Positions 33,216 to 44,706 of a DNA stretch of 64,000 nt are shown one piece after another. The stretch is from Tubulanus polymorphus (taxonomy: Eukaryota; Nemertea; Palaeonemertea; Tubulaniformes; Tubulanidae). The DNA is taken from assembly GCF_964204645.1 (NCBI RefSeq), contig NC_134030.1, positions 4,131,855 to 4,195,854 of the forward strand, given 5' to 3'. Made by a program: the position numbers and the translations under genes. Numbering within the stretch: the stretch's first letter is position 1; the number at the start of each line of letters is the position of its first letter. The notes beneath the pieces were generated by a model that saw nothing but the letters and a program-made list of their open reading frames with translations, was not told the DNA's origin and searched no databases.

Positions 33216-35460
33216 ATGTCCGGTGAAACCCTAGAACAAATGCCCGATATGTCATCTATGCGGAGTAATGTCATTTTACCAGCCGGCGGAACTGGTCAAC
33301 GGATGTCAATATCGACCCCTAAACAGTATTGTTTATTGCGAGGCAGACCGCTAATCAGTTACACAATTGAACTGTTTGAAAGGTACGAAAATATCGCCAG
33401 CAGCAGATATTGCGGGCTAATTCATACTATTATCAGCAATTGTGATGAGTTGAGGTGTATTGAAAAAACGATTTGTTTTACATTTGTCTTTATAGGATAC
33501 GTTGGATTGATTGTATATATGTTTGCGTTGCTCACTCGTGGTTAGACCACACCACTGACATCTTAATGAAATACAAGCACAAGAAAGTTCGACTCGTGGA
33601 AGCTGCTGAAACGAGACACCTTTCGATTTATAACGGCATCAAAGCTATTGATGAAGGTATAATCGAGTCAACCCTAACAGTTGAAGTTAAAACCAGACCT
33701 ACTGCTAATGGTCACAGGGGCTGCAGTTGCTCAAAAGTTGGTTAGATTTCAGTAATGGATGGATAGTTGACATTGTGAAAATTAAAAGTTGATTGTTGCT
33801 GTGGTATTTATCCGCCAATTATCTTCAACCAACTTTTGAACAACTGGCCCAAGGACTTGACTGATCTTGATGGTGGAAAATGGTGGTTTGCTCTTTTTCA
33901 TTCACAGATGACAGTGAATCTAAAGTGGTTATCATCCATGATGCCGTTCGTTTGTTCGTTGATGAACAAATTATTGAAGATGTTGTAAATGCTGCATTTA
34001 CTCATGGTGTAAGTGTATTTGTGGTGTCTTCAAAATGTCTTTGAAGTGGCTTAATCCCGAAAGATTGATCAGAAAAAGGCAAATTTTTTACCTCTATAAC
34101 CTGGTATTACCGGGGTAACCAGGCCCTGGATTTAGTTTCCATAGTTCTGAGTAAAATTTGAGCAAAAAAATTGAAAAGGAACTGATTTAAACTCGTACAA
34201 TGAACTGCGGAACTGTGTCCAGTATCCTAAGATGTTTCATCTTTTCTCAGGCCGCTGGTGTTACTAGACCTTTGATCTCAACCGTGATCGCATTAGATAA
34301 AGATGACTTTCTCGATCATTCCTTGGATAGAACGAAATATCAGGCGAGTGAGATGCCGCAAGCGTTCCAGTTCAACATCATTAAAACTGCCTATGAGAAG
34401 GTAATGAGGACGATATACATTTCATGTACCTGAGAATCCTATGAGTTTGAACTTTAATAACACACTTTTATGTATCATTTTGTAAGGCGACTGACTATGA
34501 TTTTGAATATGGTACGGAATGTCTCCACTTGGCTCAGAAATACTCGGAATGTAAAGCGAAAATCATTCGAACAACTGGAGATTTATGGAAAGTTACTTAT
34601 AAACGAGATTTGTACGCCGCTGAGGCTTTACTCAAAGGTAGAATTTTTGAAACGATTTCTCTATTCGCAAAAACTAGCATGCCAGTCTCCTGTTACTGTC
34701 ATCCTCCCTGGTAAGGGTTCGAACCAGATGGTATTGCGAGTCATTGTCACAGCATGGAATATTGTTTGATTCGCGCGAACGCATAGGTACTAACAGGTAC
34801 TAATGCACTCGGTTCAATCAGGCAGGGGTTCATGCTGTGGCAGAGTGTCTCGCGATGCTATCAGGTTCGAATCCCCGTTGGAGAAATATGGCTACCGTAT
34901 GTATTTTGTCATATGTATTTCAGAGAAGTCGAATTCGGTTGCTTTTGTAAATTGCTGTGAGGATAATCAGTCCCTGGTCGGTGAACTCAATAAATCATTG
35001 GAAGATATGATACAAGATTCTGCGAATAATTACGTATTCATCATGAACTCAGTCGACAAAAACGAGTTGAAATTGATTCTTGAAACGTATGAACTTGAAC
35101 TCACAGGTGGTGCATCTCACGCAGAGTCTGTAGTAAACGGGTTTTCTGCCTCGCATGAAAGGAGAGGATGTTTATTGTTTCTGTTTCCCCGAGAAGCAGA
35201 ATCGTTTTTCCTCGAAATACGCGATGTATTCCATGAATTTACGAACTCGTCAGCAGTTGTGATGTGTCTAGCAGTGATAATGTCTCAGGTATTCAATGAA
35301 GAATTTTCTCTTTAGTTTCAAATGTCCTGAAGTAGCTCTATGATGAATGCTCAGTTTGTTCTCATTTCAGAACTATTCTCAGGTTGCGTCCATGGTTCGA
35401 AGTCTGATATTGGATGGTAATTTGTCGCTAAATGGACAAGTCTTGTTTGCTGCTGGATGA
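33216..35460 (+). CDS. CRPPA: CRPPA/ISPD, D-ribitol-5-phosphate cytidylyltransferase
   Basis: Seven exons, 33216-33382, 33496-33656, 33908-34008, 34251-34400, 34487-34637, 34924-35288 and 35371-35460, join in frame to 394 aa (vertebrate orthologues are about 450). The enzyme makes CDP-ribitol for O-mannosyl glycan extension of alpha-dystroglycan by FKTN/FKRP. Nucleotidyltransferase features are [10 protein letters not shown] with STPKQY (residues about 21-38), VEAAETRH (about 88-95), HDAVR (120-124), [10 protein letters not shown] and [15 protein letters not shown]. The C-terminal domain of unknown function ends weakly conserved ([19 protein letters not shown]). Intron 2 contains a foldback repeat, intron 3 another, and intron 5 a tRNA-like stretch. 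AATAAA is at 35657-35662. Confidence 0.95.
33723..33857. repeat. Foldback repeat in CRPPA intron 2
   Basis: The left end (gcagttgctcaaaagttggt, about 33725) is complementary to the right end (accaacttttgaacaactgg, about 33829-33850). The interior contains ttaaaagttgattg and a partial match on the other arm. It is a non-coding MITE unrelated to the 'cagttccacag' family. Confidence 0.75.
34124..34222. repeat. Foldback MITE-like repeat, 'cagttccacag' family (copy 4)
   Basis: Degenerate termini ctggatttagtttccatagt and gcggaactgtgtccag flank an AT-rich core in CRPPA intron 3, ending about 30 bp before the exon 4 acceptor. It is the most diverged member of the family here. Confidence 0.55.
34833..34883 (+). 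repeat. tRNA-like SINE fragment in CRPPA intron 5
   Basis: The sequence has a D-arm/A-box-like tgtggcagagtg and a good Pol III B-box, ggttcgaatcccc (34863-34875). The anticodon arm and the 3' acceptor strand are missing, so it looks like the head of a degenerate tRNA-derived SINE. Confidence 0.4.
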
Positions 35461-36739
35461 ATATATACATTCTGCATGAAAACGAATGCGATTTGTAGTT
35501 AGATATTGTGTAGATTCAATCTTGGACACAGGGTAGTTTTATTTTCCCTTTGTCTGAATAGTGCCAAATGTTTGTTTAGAATCTTAAAATTCTCAGCGTA
35601 CTTGAATACTCAATATATATCATTATTTTATCGATATCTATGTATTTGTTTTCTACAATAAATTTCAATCTACTCTATAGAATATGATTCATCTATTACT
35701 TAACGAGAGTTTTTGCTGCACAATACAGGGATTTCCCTGGATATGAAACAATTTGTCATCGAGAAATGCTCGAATCTACTAAACACAAGTAATAATATAT
35801 AATTAAATGTATTTATTTCGGTAAAATGTGAACATTTAACAAAAAGTAGACTTTACATAAAGATTTGTGTTACATGATATAAATTTACAACAGCTTCAAT
35901 TTCGGATCTTAATTAATACAAAATGAATAGTCATTATTGACATAAACTAATAGATCTTCAAGTAGGCTAGATCTTAAATTCTAAAATAATGTGATTCAAA
36001 AGTAATTCTTCAACATATTAACAGCATGCATGTTTTTAATGTGCATATTAATTATAAGGTATGCCATGTATTTACAAATGTGGAGGTATTGCGGAATGTT
36101 ACAATATTGTAGTAAGGCAAATTCTAGATACCGACAGTATTTTACCAGGTAAGGTGTGAATGGGGACGGTCTGCAATTCGCTAGTTTTCTTCATTTACAA
36201 GAACATTAACAAGTCTGGTGCAAGACATCGAAAAACTTTCATGTAAATTTGACCAAGTTTTTTTTTAGTAAAATGACCCATTTTAGGCTATCATTATCAC
36301 AGTGAGTGCTCGCAAAGATTACATATGAACGAGTACTACATTGAACATCTAAGGGATCATTCATTTATTACGTACGCATGAATTTTTGACTTGAATTTTT
36401 TCTACCCCCCCTCCCTGTTGACCATTTATTCATATACATTAAGCATTACAGTACGCAATTGCACTTACCACTCCCCCTCCCCTAATGCGTATGTAATAAA
36501 TGAATGATCCCTATAAAGAAATTATTCTCGAAATATGTAGTACACCTTTACCATGATTTTTAGCTTGAATACATCAAAATATATACTGTTGTATACATAA
36601 AGTTACATTAGGGTTCCACAATAAATCATATATAACGAAACTCACGTGCTATCGGCTAACAAAATAGTCAAGTAGGTCTGCTATTATGAAACTCAAGTTC
36701 ACCAAAAATTAGCAGTATCGTATCTGTCATCATCCCACC
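35461..36739. other. Spacer between convergent CRPPA and DAZAP2-like genes
   Basis: Contains the 3' UTRs of both genes (AATAAA for CRPPA at 35657-35662) and an inverted-repeat element at 36352-36512. No coding exon is seen. Confidence 0.55.
36352..36512. repeat. 161 bp MITE with 'gggatcattcatttattacg' ends
   Basis: The first ~28 bp (agggatcattcatttattacg and on) are an inverted match of the last ~28 bp (tgtaataaatgaatgatccct). The core includes a pyrimidine/C-rich strand, ctaccccccctccctgttg, and a second version, ccactccccctcccctaat. Ends of this type are common in small non-autonomous DNA transposons. The target duplication is unclear. Confidence 0.8.
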
Positions 36740-39243
36740 TCACCATACAACATAACCAGCATCAGATCCTCCTGTCATCCAGTCACTCGGGCGCTGAGTA
36801 ACAACCACATTAGATCCTGACTGAGCGGCCATCTGAGCAGCGTTGGGCATGCATCCCGGAGGAGGAGGCTAAACAACAAAATACATACGTTTATATCTAT
36901 CATGAACAATTCGATCCTTCAATATAGAGACAGACCTTGCAACCATGAGCTTTTAGACTGATTGGCAAACACACTGCACAAGTTAGTAAATCCCCTGAAT
37001 ATTTTTTGTTGTTGTGTATGCAATGTATCGGTAAACTATCTGTAATGTCATGTGCCAGATCTCTTTAGCAAACTACAAAAGACCTGACCAACTCCAGAGA
37101 TAAACATTTTACAAGGAGGATGTTCCCGGTACCATCCAATCTCAAGTTGATGCACATTTTCAAATCTATGTGATTATCAAAATATTTTAACTGGTCAATG
37201 ATAAGTATGATAATTACCGGTATTCTTGGTCCTGACATGTCAAATCTTGCTCCGGCATCGAAACCACCGGGCATAACTACAGTCTGGGCCGGTTGTGGTT
37301 GGAAACCGCCGTATTGTGTTTGGTATCCTGTGTTCGGAGGGGCTTGAGCCGCGTAGCCGGGCGGGTATTGAGGTTGCTGGTGGACCTGCTGAGGAGCTCC
37401 ATATGGAGGGTAGTACTGCTGTTGGGCAGCCTGAAAATAGAGTCATTGGATTAGAGTTCAAACTAGACCTGTAAGGAAGATACGTACACACTGCCTAACC
37501 CACAATAAACACATCTCAGCTTCTCATAAACTTACCAAAAACTATTAAACTATTAACTTGCAACTCCACATTGTGGAGGACATAATTAGTTATTTGTTCA
37601 TTGTTATGAGCGAGATGAGAGAGAGGTATACTCACGGCTGAATATGGTGGTGGAGGTTCATATTGTGCAGCAGCGGGTGCGTTCTGAGGATAAGCTGAAA
37701 CAATATCATAATACAACCTTTATTACTTTACAAGGAAGGATATCATATACCGAAGAAGAGTCGTATACATGTATAGGCTTATTAATCATCTTTTTCTCGC
37801 TTATCTGTACATGAAATTCCAAATTTTCATTTAATTATTATCCATGTTTAAATACATATATCTACTCTATATAATCATGCATCTGACTAGCTGAAGAAAT
37901 GAAAAGTACAGAAAAGCAAGAACCAGATGCCTGTTCTATTTGTTACTACAGTCAAACCCGCTTAATTCGGATCAGTTTCATCCAGTTTCTGATCTTATCC
38001 GGAATAGTATTTATAGATGTATGTAAAATATGATGTTGAATTTGGATTTCTCATTAAACCGGATGAATTATGTTGTTCCCAAATGATCCGGATTAAGTGA
38101 GTTCCACTGTATTCTATATCGTTCAGCGAACATAAAAGCTGAAAATGAAGTCTATGTATTGTATGATTACTACAGCATAATAGCTCCGTAATATATTGAG
38201 ACACCTTTCATAAATGATGCATAAAAGTAATGATGCTGATAGGGGTAAGGCATTTCCGGGTAAGGTGAAAAAAACAGCATGCCTGAAAGATAATATCAGA
38301 AATATCATTCGTTTAGTCCTTTATTAATAGTTCTGAAAAACTGAGAAAACACTTTCAATCGTTAGTTCATGGTGTAATTAACACGTTGAAACAAAACTTG
38401 AGTGAGATATTAAACTCATTGATATGTTATTCTTGAATATTGTGCAAATCAGTAAAAATGCGATATATTAAGATCTGACCACCTCTGGAAGCGGGGTATG
38501 GGCTATACCCATACTGTCCCGGATAACTGGCTACGGGATAAGGCGCAATTCCTGAAAATGAAGAAAGCACTCGTATGAATATCGGCTTGGAATCTCAGCA
38601 GGGCAGTTTCCAACGCGGCGGTCAGAGAGGTGGTTGAAAGACTTGTTACATTTGAAGAGCGTGAACTTACCAGCTCCTTGTGATGGGTACGATCCTGCTG
38701 GTGCCGCTGTTGGATACGATTTCTTTTCTGAAAACATAGAACAGACCATAAGATTCTAAGATTCAATTGCCACCGTTTTTACAGGGGTTCATATCAGTTT
38801 TGTAGGTAGCCTAATTGTCCTAAATGTAAAAACGCTCCGACTTATGATACACGCTTTATAATTTGTGATTTGTAAAGTAGTTAACCGGGTGTAAAATAAA
38901 TACATATAAATAGATATCATAGACACCGATAGTTAGTTACCTAATCGTTGGTGGTAAGCTTTTTATAATCGGATGGGCTTATACCAACTGTGGTTTGTGA
39001 AAATATCCGATCGTGAAACTAAACCACAGTCAGGTTACTGACTAATAAGACACCGGATTAACAGATTTTCGTTTTTAAAGAACCAACAACTCTGATACAA
39101 GCCCCAGTGGATGTGATCGTTTTTGTTGTTCTGTCGTGATGGAAAATGAATTGATTTGAATTGACATTTTGTTTAAAAATTTTTCTCATCACTCGAATCG
39201 AAATGAAATCACTCTTTTACGCTACGGAAATATATTTACCCAT
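36740..39243 (-). CDS. DAZAP2: DAZAP2-like proline/tyrosine-rich adaptor protein
   Basis: Minus-strand exons 38727-38671, 38551-38483, 38282-38205, 37694-37636, 37430-37218 and 36868-36740 join in frame. A four-base first coding exon (39243-39240, ATG G) gives the right phase and a start MEKKSYPT, for 202 aa in all. That first exon is inferred from a donor and phase only. The protein is rich in Tyr, Pro, Gln and Ala and carries a PPPPY WW-ligand motif at about 83-87. The C-terminus GGFDAGARF, PPPPGCMPNAAQ, VVVTQR and GGSDAGYVVW is the DAZAP2 signature. DAZAP2 is a small adaptor for Nedd4-type ligases and signalling kinases and enters RNA granules. Three exons (57, 69 and 78 nt) are phase 1-1, so each can be skipped without a frameshift. 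Confidence 0.88.
38930..39029. repeat. Dispersed repeat, copy 1 (DAZAP2 intron 1)
   Basis: A stretch beginning tagttagttacctaatcgtt and ending with tgaaactaaaccacag closely matches 58557-58649. It contains an inner inverted pair (ataatcggat / atccgat). No coding capacity is seen. Confidence 0.8.
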
Positions 39244-42200
39244 ATCCTTTTTATCGTCTTTTTTCTTGCCGAAAAGAGGCATCTCGTTTTATCTTATAAC
39301 CAAGCGAGCGATAGTTCTAACGAACGAACGTTTGGGCTTTATTTATTCCTATTTACGTCAAATGACATATGCGTCATACCACGGCATCATCGACCTGTGA
39401 CGATTAGATGTCAAAATGACTCATGGATCGGACGTTAAGGCCGGCTCATTGTCCGATCCGGTGCGGTGATAGCGGGCCGGTCGTCACAACCAATTACGTT
39501 TCAAAAGTTTTTAACAAGAGATTTTTCGTCATTCAGGGATATTTTGTCCTATTTCCTTCGACTCATTTTTGATTCAACACAGACCGTGTCGCTGTCAACG
39601 ATGCGCCGGCGGGCGGCGGCGGCCCGGCGCCCTGACCTTCCCCGTGTGTCTCAATTGTTTAAAAACATTTACAGACGTTGAGTCCATAATGTAATTCACT
39701 TATCGAATTTCTAGTGATTTAATTTATTGAATGTTTCGATACATAGTCTCTAGCCTTCTGGGCACCTTCACGGCCCGGGAAACTGTCAGGGCACTAGAAT
39801 TTCCGGCGTCACACTTCAAATAATCAGCAAATGCCGTGCGTTCACCTACATGGCGAATCATAATGCAATTCGATTTGTTGCGGTATTCAATTACCTAGTT
39901 CACGTTAAAATAGAAGTAATTTTTGTGGCACGCGCGCGCGCGTAGCGACCGAGTTTCAGTTCCGAAACCGGACCTCAAGTAACCGGAGTGACTTCGCGTG
40001 ATTGGCAATATTTCAAAAGGAACGCCATAATTGAGTCTCTTGTCTTCGAATTTGCGTATCGTGGAAGGACGCGCATCCAAAAAGCTGGTGATTCTGACAT
40101 TTCAATAGAACATCTATTATCAATAAGATTTACATTGATAAGTACCAACACGGAAACGTCTTGCATGCGTTGAGATTCATAATTCGATCACGACTTTTCA
40201 GCTTCTTGTCTCAGTGTTAATCCGCATGCGCGCTGTCTCAAATACCAGTTCTCTTTGTTGGTGTAACTTTGATTCCGTGTTTGAAATCTCTGGTTCTGTC
40301 AATCTATCACGCAACGGTTTGAACGACACAACCTAGAATGAGCTCTATCTTAGGAAAATATGTTGAATTTCAGTTTAGAAATGAATGTTCATTTTATTTG
40401 TTGAATTTGTTGAATTCACGATTGTTTTAAACAGAAAATCTGAAAAAATGGATGGAATTATTATTGGAATATTCTAACATGTAATCCAATTTCTAATTTC
40501 AATCTACACATGTTTGGAATAACTACTCGGCAATGAGTGTTCTCGTTGAGTCTAGCTGATGTCATAGGTCACCCGTGACACGGGGAAAAATCTGAATGCC
40601 CCGAATTGTTGAATCTTCATTTGGAAATTGATCCCTAAGAGGAAGTTCGAGGTAATCTTTAAAAGCGCTCGTTTCCTCCATCAAAAACCTCGATTGTATA
40701 AGGAGGAAACACCGCGTGTTTGCACCTGAGCTTCAACTACTTTATCGAATCGTCTCAATGGGAGGCAAGCGCATCAAAAAATGCTTTTCAAATCTGGCCC
40801 GATGCTATAAATTGTGACTTTTCTGTTATCAGAACCAGTTTGATAACGAATACTCTCCAAATATCCGACTGAAAAGGAAACATTGTCGACAAGCGACGAC
40901 GCCCAACCCGAGGTCACGTGGCGCCTTGTCAACGTGTCGTAAGGTCGCTCTCAAAAACCTCACACATTCTACATTACAGACACGCGCATCTGACACTAAA
41001 AGCCCTATAGTCATAATACTGACTTTATCCCATGCATTTACTACAATGATAAGGGCAATCAATTGAAAAATGCTATATCGTTTGAGCAAAATACACACTT
41101 TGTAATTGTTTTGTTTTGTTTTTTTTTTAAATCTCAATGAATAGAGCAAGGAGCCCTTGGTTTCTTTAGAGCAATCAAGGTCTCAGTGGGAGAGATTAGA
41201 TAAGATCTCGTGCGATCTTCTCTTGAAAGCAACGATATTCGGATACGAGCAACAATGACAAAACAACTGTAGAAATAGGGTCACTTTCATAGCGCTGATT
41301 AAAACGCGACGGTTGGTCGTAGAAAAGCTCGCTGTCTTGGAAAATTAAGCTAACATCTTTATGTTTAGAGCGATGAGAATAATGAGGTATGTCAATCAGC
41401 TAAACGAACGATTCACTGAATGATTTAAGTAATCACCTAAAACATCATACTGCAAATAGATATACAGCCCAATATTCTAAAATACGCATGACTTATATTT
41501 CTGAATCCTGAATTGTTAAGAATCGCGTGGCTACATACACACCGTGTGGCTACTACACACCCTTGTCAAAAGCAGTGTTTCTACCAAAAGTATCCTGAAA
41601 GTATTGGTTGATTGGGAGCGAGCGGGAGTATACTTTCCGAACAACCTTCGAGACAAAGCAATCTTTCAAAATATGATTTAGTGGTTCGTTGTTCCAAAAT
41701 CCCTCATTACAAATATAATGGTATCATGGTGTAATAAACACAGGCACGTAATCACGAAGATTCGTACTCTTATTCTTAAAAAAGGGAGATTTTCTTCAAA
41801 AGGCTATACAACAAGAACGGCTCCAAGGACTCGAACCTTGGATCGTGCGCTTGGAAAACGCTACGGCAGAAAAGTTTGGATGCTTGTAATAATGAGCGTA
41901 GACCAGTATAGTGACGGACTGATTGTTCTGATTGGTTCACTAAACACACGAGTTTCTCATCACGCACTAGTGAAGCCGTTAACAAATTAATAAAAATGTC
42001 TAATATCATTCACGCCCTTCTCTGTTTTGTTTTGAGACCTAAAGTTTCATATGTTTTTGAGCTGATACAATAAGTACCCAATCAAGTTAAAAACCACTTG
42101 CCTACTACAATAACTCTGTATCAATTTCATAAGTATTCATATCCATTAAATAAGCTGCTTTAATCTAGATAATAGATGCGCCGCCGGTGGGCCGTGTTAT

Positions 42201-43469
42201 CTACGCTTAATTATCAATAAGTTTACACTCGAATTCAATATAATGAATTCGTATTCTGGGCGGGGATTCGTGCAAGTAGCCAGGTGAACCGACCAATATT
42301 GTGCCGGAGGGGTTCGTTGCATCTAAAGGTGTGTATGTATTGCGCATTGTTTTATGCCGATGCGGGTTTTTGAATGTATTTTGATGACTGGTTTTTGTTT
42401 AAGACCGGCGCGTAGAATCACCCACTGCGATGCTCTATAGACACTCGAAAATAAAGAACCGCGGGATGGCAATATTTTTACTACTGACGATCGAATTTTT
42501 TCCGACGCCAGAAAAAAATGCGAAACAAAACCAATAGCTCTTTCGGCATATACCAATACTGCACCTGATCTACGTGTTCTCGTTTATTGAACAATCGCAC
42601 AATGATGACATTTCAATGTTCATTTATCTGACAATTTCGAGATTTATCTGAATCCAATTTTCGGAGAAACAGTAAACTGAGGTATCATCAATGTGGGATT
42701 CATCACTGAAAATACGTCGTTTTATTTAGAGGTGTCTCATTTATACAAGCAGTTTTCTTCTAACGAATCCCTACCACAGATATCGCAACTAATTACATCT
42801 ATTTTATACTTTGTCACAATTTGGAAATGAATATTCTAATTCATTTATTCGTCCCGTGGTAGTTTGTTTTGAATATGTTGTTCTTGGAGGTCATGTTTTG
42901 ATGAGGGCGGTCCATGACCCTTCCAGGTGTAGCAATTAGTTGAGAGGAGAAATAGAAAAAGTACTTGAATTAAGTATAATCGAATGTTTAATTTATTAGA
43001 TCATAATTTATTCAATATTTACACATAAATAGTAAAATAAGATATTACACGTACCGGTACATACGTTAGGATATACACATATTTCCTTTAACGGTGGGGA
43101 ATTTATCAATTAAATGAAATTCACGAATAACACACGGAGTATTAGTTTTCTTTTTAAACCACAGGTGAAATATTCACTTTTAATCCCTCAAACCGCTGCT
43201 GAGCGCCAACCAACCATCATCGAATCACTACGAACAGGTTCAAGGTTACGCTGAAATCTCTGTCTAGTCGCAATAATGTTTGTGAATATATTATCTAATA
43301 TTTCTTCTATTCAACACAGCTCAGAGAGATTCAAGAAGATTTTCAACTTCTGTCACTCGTTTCTCTTTATTTTCGTGCATCATTTAATTTTCACGTAATA
43401 CATATAATACGTCCATAGCACCATAGAACCGTAAATAAGATGATAAACGCAGAGTTTTTAGTTTAAATC
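39244..43469. other. Spacer between DAZAP2-like and NHLH-type genes
   Basis: No gene is recognised. A GC-rich patch (39600-39640, gcgccggcgggcggcggcgg) and a (CG)n run near 39931-39942 lie upstream of the DAZAP2-like gene and could be its promoter or first untranslated exon. A tRNA-like stretch is at 41812-41890. The rest is AT-rich and non-coding as far as I can see. Confidence 0.5.
41812..41890 (-). repeat. tRNA-like sequence (SINE head or pseudogene)
   Basis: On the minus strand the sequence ccaaggttcgagtccttgg forms a perfect T-arm with a Pol III B-box (ggttcgagtcc), preceded by a poor anticodon-like stem (gcgttttccaagcgc). The acceptor stem is not closed, so it is not a functional tRNA. 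Confidence 0.4.
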
Positions 43470-43823
43470 TTAATCTAATTCTAACACGTGATTTAGATAC
43501 GATATATAACAAATAGCTAATCGTAATATTTCGATTTTCGATAGTTTTTTATCAGGAGGTAAGGTCGGTAGCAGTTTACGTAGTTCGGTGAACGCGACAT
43601 TGAACGCTTCGACCCGTATGCGCTCGCGGGTAGCGTGCGCCGTGCGATATTTTTGGGTTGCCCTGCGCCTGCGTCGGCGTTCCTCGCGGGTCAAGTTTTG
43701 GTTTTCCTGGTTACAACGTCTGCCGTTGCGATTCGCGGTTCCGGTGATCGTTGGACAGTTGGGGTCCTCTTTATAGTCATCGTCGACCTCCATATCACCT
43801 TGAGATAACACGTGTTCGATCAT
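43470..43823 (-). CDS. NHLH: NHLH (HEN/NSCL)-type bHLH transcription factor
   Basis: One coding exon encodes a 117 aa protein that ends right after the bHLH domain, as NHLH proteins do. Residues about 58-113 form the bHLH: basic region [17 protein letters not shown], helix 1, loop [13 protein letters not shown] and helix 2 [16 protein letters not shown], all typical of NHLH1/2. The N-terminus is short and acidic ([10 protein letters not shown]), then basic (REERRRRRR). These factors bind E-boxes as heterodimers with class I bHLH proteins in developing neurons. A 3' splice site precedes the exon (43856-43857, CAG on the minus strand), so the 5' UTR is split. The ATG is overlapped by a two-codon upstream reading frame (ATGAAATGA). 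Confidence 0.93.
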   Translation of the reverse strand: MIEHVLSQGDMEVDDDYKEDPNCPTITGTANRNGRRCNQENQNLTREERRRRRRATQKYRTAHATRERIRVEAFNVAFTELRKLLPTLPPDKKLSKIEILRLAICYISYLNHVLELD

Positions 43824-43855
43824 TTCATTACCCCTCCGAAATAAAAAACAGCTTC
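43824..43855 (-). promoter_or_regulatory. 5' UTR of NHLH with start-overlapping mini-uORF
   Basis: Between the splice acceptor (43856-43857) and the start codon is a 32 nt leader. It contains ATGAAATGATCG: an upstream ATG with one further codon whose TGA stop overlaps the real start codon. Overlapping stop/start arrangements can reduce initiation or require reinitiation. Confidence 0.6.
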
Positions 43856-44634
43856 CTGAAAATACAATGAAAGTTAAGTAGTTATAGTAGTACTAGCAGT
43901 TCGGCGCATGCGCTTTCAACCTCATTGTACTCTTCTTGTCTTTGGTCGTTAGACCTTTACAATGTGTACATTATTTGAAATACATAACTTTTGATTTAGT
44001 TTAAAACCTTCGATAATTAGTAATGTAATCATAAAATAATTCGACAAATATTGATCTCAGCACTAATTACTGGCCCCAGCTCCGTCGTTTTTCGGGTTAA
44101 AATTGGATTCAAATCAAAAAGAAAACTTTGGAACCGTTTTCCGTTTTATTTTGCTATGATAGTGATGTACACATACATATGCAAATCAGATTTATAAATG
44201 TCGGCTATGTCATTAGTGAAACCACATTTTAGCACGCAATTCTCAAAACTGAATTTAAACCGTCGAATATTCTGCGACGTTGTTAGTTCAATGGGGATTT
44301 TATGACCAATTTGTGCGACGAGTATTCCCTCAAAGTAATGGGATTGCAATTGGGTGTCGGAAACTGTAAATTCAATTAGGCGATTGGAAGGTTTACCTAC
44401 TAAAATTCCCCTATCGATCGAACTAATTAGTTAATTCTACAGCTAATTAAATCCAATTATGCTTATATGACATTAGAACATGCGATATACTGAAATGAAT
44501 CGGGTCTATTTTGCATGAAACAAAGTTAAAATAGTAGACGCATTCGTTTTATGGAATACGTTTAACTTTAGAAATCCGAGAAATTGATTTCATACATAAA
44601 CGTCACTGATTCAAAAATAACTTTTCTAAAATTA

Positions 44635-44706
44635 GGTTCCATCGGGTTTCGAACCCGAGACCTTCTGCGTGTTAAGCAGATGTGATAACCACTACACCAT
44701 GGAACC
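44635..44706 (-). tRNA. tRNA-Val (anticodon AAC)
   Basis: A 72 nt sequence on the minus strand folds into a full cloverleaf: acceptor GGTTCCA / TGGAACC, D arm GTGTAGTGGTTATCAC, anticodon stem-loop CTGC-TTAACAC-GCAG with anticodon AAC, and T arm CGGGTTCGAAACCCG with a good B-box. A T-run (ttttag) follows the 3' end on that strand for Pol III termination. The gene has no intron. Confidence 0.95.
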
